NCBI GenBank assembly: GCA_910577475.1
Contig: CAJTLJ010000006.1
Span: 1-64,000, forward strand
DNA from: an uncultured Alistipes sp.
GTDB taxonomy: Bacteria; Bacteroidota; Bacteroidia; Bacteroidales; Rikenellaceae
Direction of reading: 5' to 3'
DNA: 64,000 nt
Shown in pieces: positions 60,818 to 64,000 of this stretch (positions within the stretch are counted from its first letter, which is position 1; each line of letters begins with the position of its first letter). The notes beneath the pieces were generated by a model. The model made no database searches. It was not told the origin of the DNA and saw only the letters and a program-made list of their open reading frames with translations. Both the position numbers and the translations under genes were made by a program.

Positions 60818-63055
60818 CTATTTCAGGGTAAATTCCACGCTTCCGCGGATGTCGTCCGAGGCAGCGCCGACCCAAGCGTCGAATATGCCCTCTTCGGCGG
60901 TCCAGAGACCCTTAGCGTCGTCGTAGTATTGCAGTGCCTCGGGGGTGATCTCGAAGCTGACGGTCCGGGTCTCGCCCGGCTCCAGCGACACCTTGCTGAA
61001 CCCTTTGAGCTCCTTGACGGGGCGGGGCAGGGCCGACTCCCGGTCGCCGATGTAGAGCTGCACGACCTCCTTGCCGGCGCGGTCGCCCGTGTTGGTGACG
61101 TCGACCGACACCCGGATCCGGCCGCTCCGCGAGAGCGTTTTCCGGTCGGCACGGACGTTCGCGTAATCGAAGGTGGTGTAGCTCAGTCCGTGACCGAAGG
61201 CGAACAGCGGCGCGATCCGCTGCCGCTCGTGCCAGCGGTACCCCACGAAGATGCCTTCGCGGTAGCGCACGCTGTCGCGGGTGCCCGGATGCTCGCCCAG
61301 CGCGTGGGCGCTGTTGTCCTCCAGCCGGCGGGGGAAGGTGAAGGGGAGCTTACCCGAGGGGTTCACCTCGCCGAAGAGCACGTCGGCCAATGCCAGACCC
61401 GCCTGCGAGCCGCCGAACCAGCCCTGCACGACGGCCGGAACCCGGTCGATCCAGGGCATCGCCACGGCGTTGCCCGATACGAAGACGACTGCCGTGCGGG
61501 GGTTGGCCTCGGCCAGCGCCTCGATCAGCGAGTCCTGACCGTAGGGCAGGCCCATTTCGCGGCGGTCGCCGCCCTCGGCATCCTGTCCCCAGGCCTTGTT
61601 CAGACCGCCGATGAAGAGCACGGCATCCGCCTCGCGGGCCGCAGCCACGGCGTCGGCGATCAGCTCCGCGGCCGAGCGGTCGTCGCTGAGGTTCTGTTTC
61701 GAATCCACGCCGTTGTACGAGGTAGCCAGATGGCCGAGGTAGCCGCGTTCGTAGACCACCTCCATCCGGTCGCCCGCCGCCGCGACGATGCCCTCCAGCG
61801 GGGTGTACTCGCGCTGCACCTTGAGCGATGACGAGCCGCCGCCGATAGTCATCCCCTTGATGGCGTTCTCGCCCACCACGAGCAGCTTTTTCGTCTGCTG
61901 CGGGTCGATGGGCAGGACCTTGCCGTCGTTCTTGAGCAGGACGATGCCCTCGCCGGCGATGCGGCGGGCGGCGGCGTGGTGCTCGGGCGAGTTGAGCGAG
62001 CCGAAGGGCTTGCGGGAGTTCATCGCCGTGCGGAAATTGAGCCTCAGGACGCGACGCACCTTGTCGTCGAGCAGCTCCTCGGACGCCTCGCCCCGCTCGA
62101 TCATTTCGCGATAGGGGGCGGCCAGGTAGTACTGGTCGTAGGCGATGGCCGGATTGGTCGACATGCCGTCGCTCCAGGTGCCGAACTCCAGATCGAGGCC
62201 GTATTCGACCGCCTCCTTCGTGTCGTGGGTTCCGCCCCAGTCGGAGATGACGGCGCCGTCGAATCCCCAGTCGCGCTTCAGAATGTCGTTCAGCAGGTAT
62301 CGGTTGTGGCAGCAGTGCTGACCCTTATACTTGTTGTAGGCGCCCATGATCGACCAGGCCCCTCCCTCCTGTACGGCGGCCTTGAAGGCCGGCAGATAGA
62401 TCTCGTGCAGGGCGCGGTCGTCGACCGAAACATCGGTGCAGAGGCGGTAGCTCTCCTGGTTGTTCAGGGCGAAGTGCTTCACGCAGGCCGCCACGCCGTT
62501 CTCCTGCACCCCCTGGATGTAGGGCACCACCATGCGCGAGGCCAAATAGGGATCTTCTCCCATGTACTCGAAGTTGCGGCCGTTGAGCGGGGTGCGGTAG
62601 ATGTTTACGCCGGGCCCCAGCAGGACGTCCTTCTCCCGATAGCGGGCCTCTTCGCCGATCGACTTGCCGTAGAGGGCCGACATCTCAGGGTTCCAGGTGG
62701 CGGCCAGACAGGTCAGGGCCGGATAGGCCGTGCAGGAGTCGTTGGTCCATTCGGCCTGATCCCACCGGTTCCAGTACACCTCGGGACGGATGCCGTGCGG
62801 TCCGTCGGTGCACCACAGCTCGGGGATGCCCAGACGGGGCACGCCGGCCGACGAGAATTTCGACTGGGCGTGCAGCATGGCTATCTTCTCCTTGAGCGTC
62901 ATGCGGCCCAGGGCGTCGTCGATGCGTTTTTCGAGGGGTTGCGTTTCGTCCAGATAGACCGCTTCGGCGGTTCGGTTGTCCGGAGCGCCGCAACCTACGG
63001 CCAGCGCCAGCCCGAACAGCGTTCCGGCGATCGTGCGTGTAAGGTTCTTTGTCAT
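60818..63055 (-). CDS. Glycoside hydrolase family 3 (beta-glucosidase-like) lipoprotein
   Basis: A 745-residue exported glycosidase. The signal ends AVGC with no acidic run after it, so it is more likely periplasmic. The GH3 barrel shows DGPHGIRPE, VAACVKHFALNNQE (near residue 197) and the nucleophile Asp in GAVISDWGGTHD near residue 269. The alpha/beta sandwich domain follows (VLLKNDGKVLPID) and then a C-terminal fibronectin-like domain (VTNTGDRAGKEVVQLYI). GH3 enzymes remove terminal beta-linked sugars; the specific sugar is not readable. It is upstream of the fimbrillin operon on the same strand, separated by a terminator. Confidence 0.92.
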   Translation of the reverse strand: MTKNLTRTIAGTLFGLALAVGCGAPDNRTAEAVYLDETQPLEKRIDDALGRMTLKEKIAMLHAQSKFSSAGVPRLGIPELWCTDGPHGIRPEVYWNRWDQAEWTNDSCTAYPALTCLAATWNPEMSALYGKSIGEEARYREKDVLLGPGVNIYRTPLNGRNFEYMGEDPYLASRMVVPYIQGVQENGVAACVKHFALNNQESYRLCTDVSVDDRALHEIYLPAFKAAVQEGGAWSIMGAYNKYKGQHCCHNRYLLNDILKRDWGFDGAVISDWGGTHDTKEAVEYGLDLEFGTWSDGMSTNPAIAYDQYYLAAPYREMIERGEASEELLDDKVRRVLRLNFRTAMNSRKPFGSLNSPEHHAAARRIAGEGIVLLKNDGKVLPIDPQQTKKLLVVGENAIKGMTIGGGSSSLKVQREYTPLEGIVAAAGDRMEVVYERGYLGHLATSYNGVDSKQNLSDDRSAAELIADAVAAAREADAVLFIGGLNKAWGQDAEGGDRREMGLPYGQDSLIEALAEANPRTAVVFVSGNAVAMPWIDRVPAVVQGWFGGSQAGLALADVLFGEVNPSGKLPFTFPRRLEDNSAHALGEHPGTRDSVRYREGIFVGYRWHERQRIAPLFAFGHGLSYTTFDYANVRADRKTLSRSGRIRVSVDVTNTGDRAGKEVVQLYIGDRESALPRPVKELKGFSKVSLEPGETRTVSFEITPEALQYYDDAKGLWTAEEGIFDAWVGAASDDIRGSVEFTLK

Positions 63056-63086
63056 AAGTTTGCGTTTAAGTTGTCAGCTTTCGGAA

Positions 63087-63094
63087 CAAAGATA
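63087..63094 (-). promoter_or_regulatory. -7 box (TATCTTTG) of the GH3 gene
   Basis: TATCTTTG on the minus strand lies 31 bases before the ATG at 63055. It partly overlaps the T-run of the upstream terminator, so the two units are packed tightly. Confidence 0.45.
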
Positions 63095-63117
63095 AAAAAA
63101 AACGGCCTTTGCGGCCG
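63092..63117 (-). terminator. Terminator of the KpsF/NUDIX unit
   Basis: CGGCC (63103-63107) pairs with GGCCG (63113-63117). On the minus strand this short GC stem is followed by about nine T. Confidence 0.75.
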
Positions 63118-63167
63118 GTAAAAAAATACAAATTCGAAGTAAACGGGACCCGGGGCCCCGTCGGGTG

Positions 63168-63728
63168 TCAGAGCAGACGCTGCTCGGCGAAGTAGCGCCA
63201 GAGCGGCGCGGCGTGCAGCGCTTGCGGAATCTCCCCGGCGACGAGCAGTTCGCGCACCTGGTCTGCGGTCAGCAGGTGCACGTCCAGCTCCTCGGTCGGG
63301 TCGAGGTGCCGGTCGGCGACGGGGACGACCCCCTCCGCCACGAAGCAGTAGGTGAGGTTGTTGTGGGTGGCCGGATTGGCCGAGAGGACCATCAGCTGAC
63401 GCCAGCTGCCGCCGCCGTAGCCGCTCTCCTCCTCCAGCTCCCGCCGGGCGGCCGCCTCCATCGACGGATCGTCCGGATCGACGACCCCGGCGACCAGTTC
63501 GTAGTCGGTGCGCTCCAGCCCCGGACGGTATTGGCTGACCGCGACGAAACGCCCGTCGGCCGTCCGGGCGATGACGTTCACCCAGGCGGGATACTCCAGC
63601 ACGTAGTAGGAGGGGATGATCCTGCCGCCGGGCAGCTCCATGCGCTGGCGGCGGACGGTGAACCACGGTTCGCGGGAGAGGTATTCGCTCGCGAGGACTT
63701 TCCAGGGTGTCTGTTTCGGTCTCTCCAT
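63168..63728 (-). CDS. NUDIX hydrolase (ADP-ribose pyrophosphatase-like)
   Basis: A 186-residue hydrolase of nucleoside diphosphates linked to another group. The NUDIX box is visible as GVVDPDDPSMEAAARRELEEESGY near residues 80-103, split as GVVDPDDP and ARRELEEESGY. The upstream strand pattern (VAVSQYRPGLERTDYELVAG) is typical of the ADP-ribose/ADP-sugar pyrophosphatase branch. It starts at the last base of the preceding gene's stop (TGATG), so the two are translationally coupled. Confidence 0.88.
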   Translation of the reverse strand: MERPKQTPWKVLASEYLSREPWFTVRRQRMELPGGRIIPSYYVLEYPAWVNVIARTADGRFVAVSQYRPGLERTDYELVAGVVDPDDPSMEAAARRELEEESGYGGGSWRQLMVLSANPATHNNLTYCFVAEGVVPVADRHLDPTEELDVHLLTADQVRELLVAGEIPQALHAAPLWRYFAEQRLL

Positions 63729-64000
63729 CAGAGCTTGATATCGTAGATCTGAATCACGCCCGCCAGCCGTCCGTCCTCCTCGGTAACCAGCAGGGAGGTG
63801 ACCTTGTTGCGGGTCATCATCTTCTCGGCGGCGATCAGCTTCTCGCCCGGGCGGATGGTTTTGGGGTGCATGGTGGCTATGTCGGCGGCACGGATGCCGA
63901 AGAATTCGGACTGCCGGCGCTCCATGGCGCGGCGGATGTCGCCGTCGGTGATGATGCCTTCGACCCTGCCGTCGTCGCAGAGCACGATGAGCCCCAGTCC
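63728..64000 (-). CDS. KpsF/GutQ-type sugar-phosphate isomerase, C-terminal CBS part (partial)
   Basis: Only the last ~90 residues are in the window; the frame remains open to base 64000. Visible are the end of one CBS motif (LCDDGRVEGIITDGDIRRAMER) and a second CBS motif (MHPKTIRPGEKLIAAEKMMTRNKVTSLLVTE then GVIQIYDIKL). In Bacteroidota this tail belongs to KpsF/GutQ arabinose-5-phosphate isomerases, which make the Kdo precursor for LPS, with an N-terminal SIS domain that would lie outside. Other CBS-pair proteins cannot be fully excluded. Confidence 0.75.
   Translation of the reverse strand, partial: GLGLIVLCDDGRVEGIITDGDIRRAMERRQSEFFGIRAADIATMHPKTIRPGEKLIAAEKMMTRNKVTSLLVTEEDGRLAGVIQIYDIKL

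Overview
The window reads as a GC-rich chromosome segment from a Bacteroidota gut commensal, most like Alistipes or another Rikenellaceae. Support for this: promoters of the Bacteroidota type (TTTG, 19-20 bases, TAnnTTTG), a SusC/SusD operon driven by a hybrid two-component regulator (HTCS), fimbrillin-like lipoproteins, a type IX secretion (T9SS) sorting tail with a PorV/PorQ partner, DUF4988 lipoproteins, and acidic residues after many lipobox cysteines. The genus is an inference; no rRNA is present.

Layout. 1-1672 is an AT-rich scar holding a broken tyrosine integrase. 1673-17185 is housekeeping: rsmA, a small membrane protein and recQ on the minus strand; then a tightly overlapping plus-strand operon lptB-aroA-aroC-prmC-recX-M23 peptidase; tRNA-Arg(UCU); a DUF2007 gene; dnaE, trxA and an aldose-epimerase-like gene. 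17186-18067 is a second AT-rich stretch without a convincing gene. 18068-28460 holds cardiolipin synthase, greA, a TonB receptor with a Cys-rich partner, a PspC/PadR/DUF2807 envelope operon, pfkA and a PfkB kinase.

28521-63055 is the accessory part. It holds a DUF4988 lipoprotein pair (one a PL1 pectate-lyase-like protein), a DUF5131 protein, a GH89 alpha-N-acetylglucosaminidase, a 1340-residue HTCS, and a BACON/SusC/SusD/zinc-metallohydrolase/DUF4302 operon. A T9SS-type subtilisin and a PorV/PorQ protein follow. On the minus strand lie three related fimbrillin/FISUMP lipoproteins (one fused to an SGNH esterase), a 59-residue micropeptide and a GH3 glycosidase. The window closes with a NUDIX hydrolase and the CBS end of a KpsF/GutQ-type protein.

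The most interesting pattern is a set of homopolymers of exactly nine C/G. One is inside the HTCS gene, in frame, between its kinase and receiver domains. Two lie in the upstream regions of the GH89 and micropeptide-fimbrillin genes, and one lies in the 5-prime scar. The fimbrillin promoters and the SusC-operon promoter also share sequence boxes. Together this suggests a phase-variable, co-regulated surface locus in which sensing, peptide or glycan capture, surface proteolysis and surface-protein display switch together. That is a hypothesis from sequence layout only.
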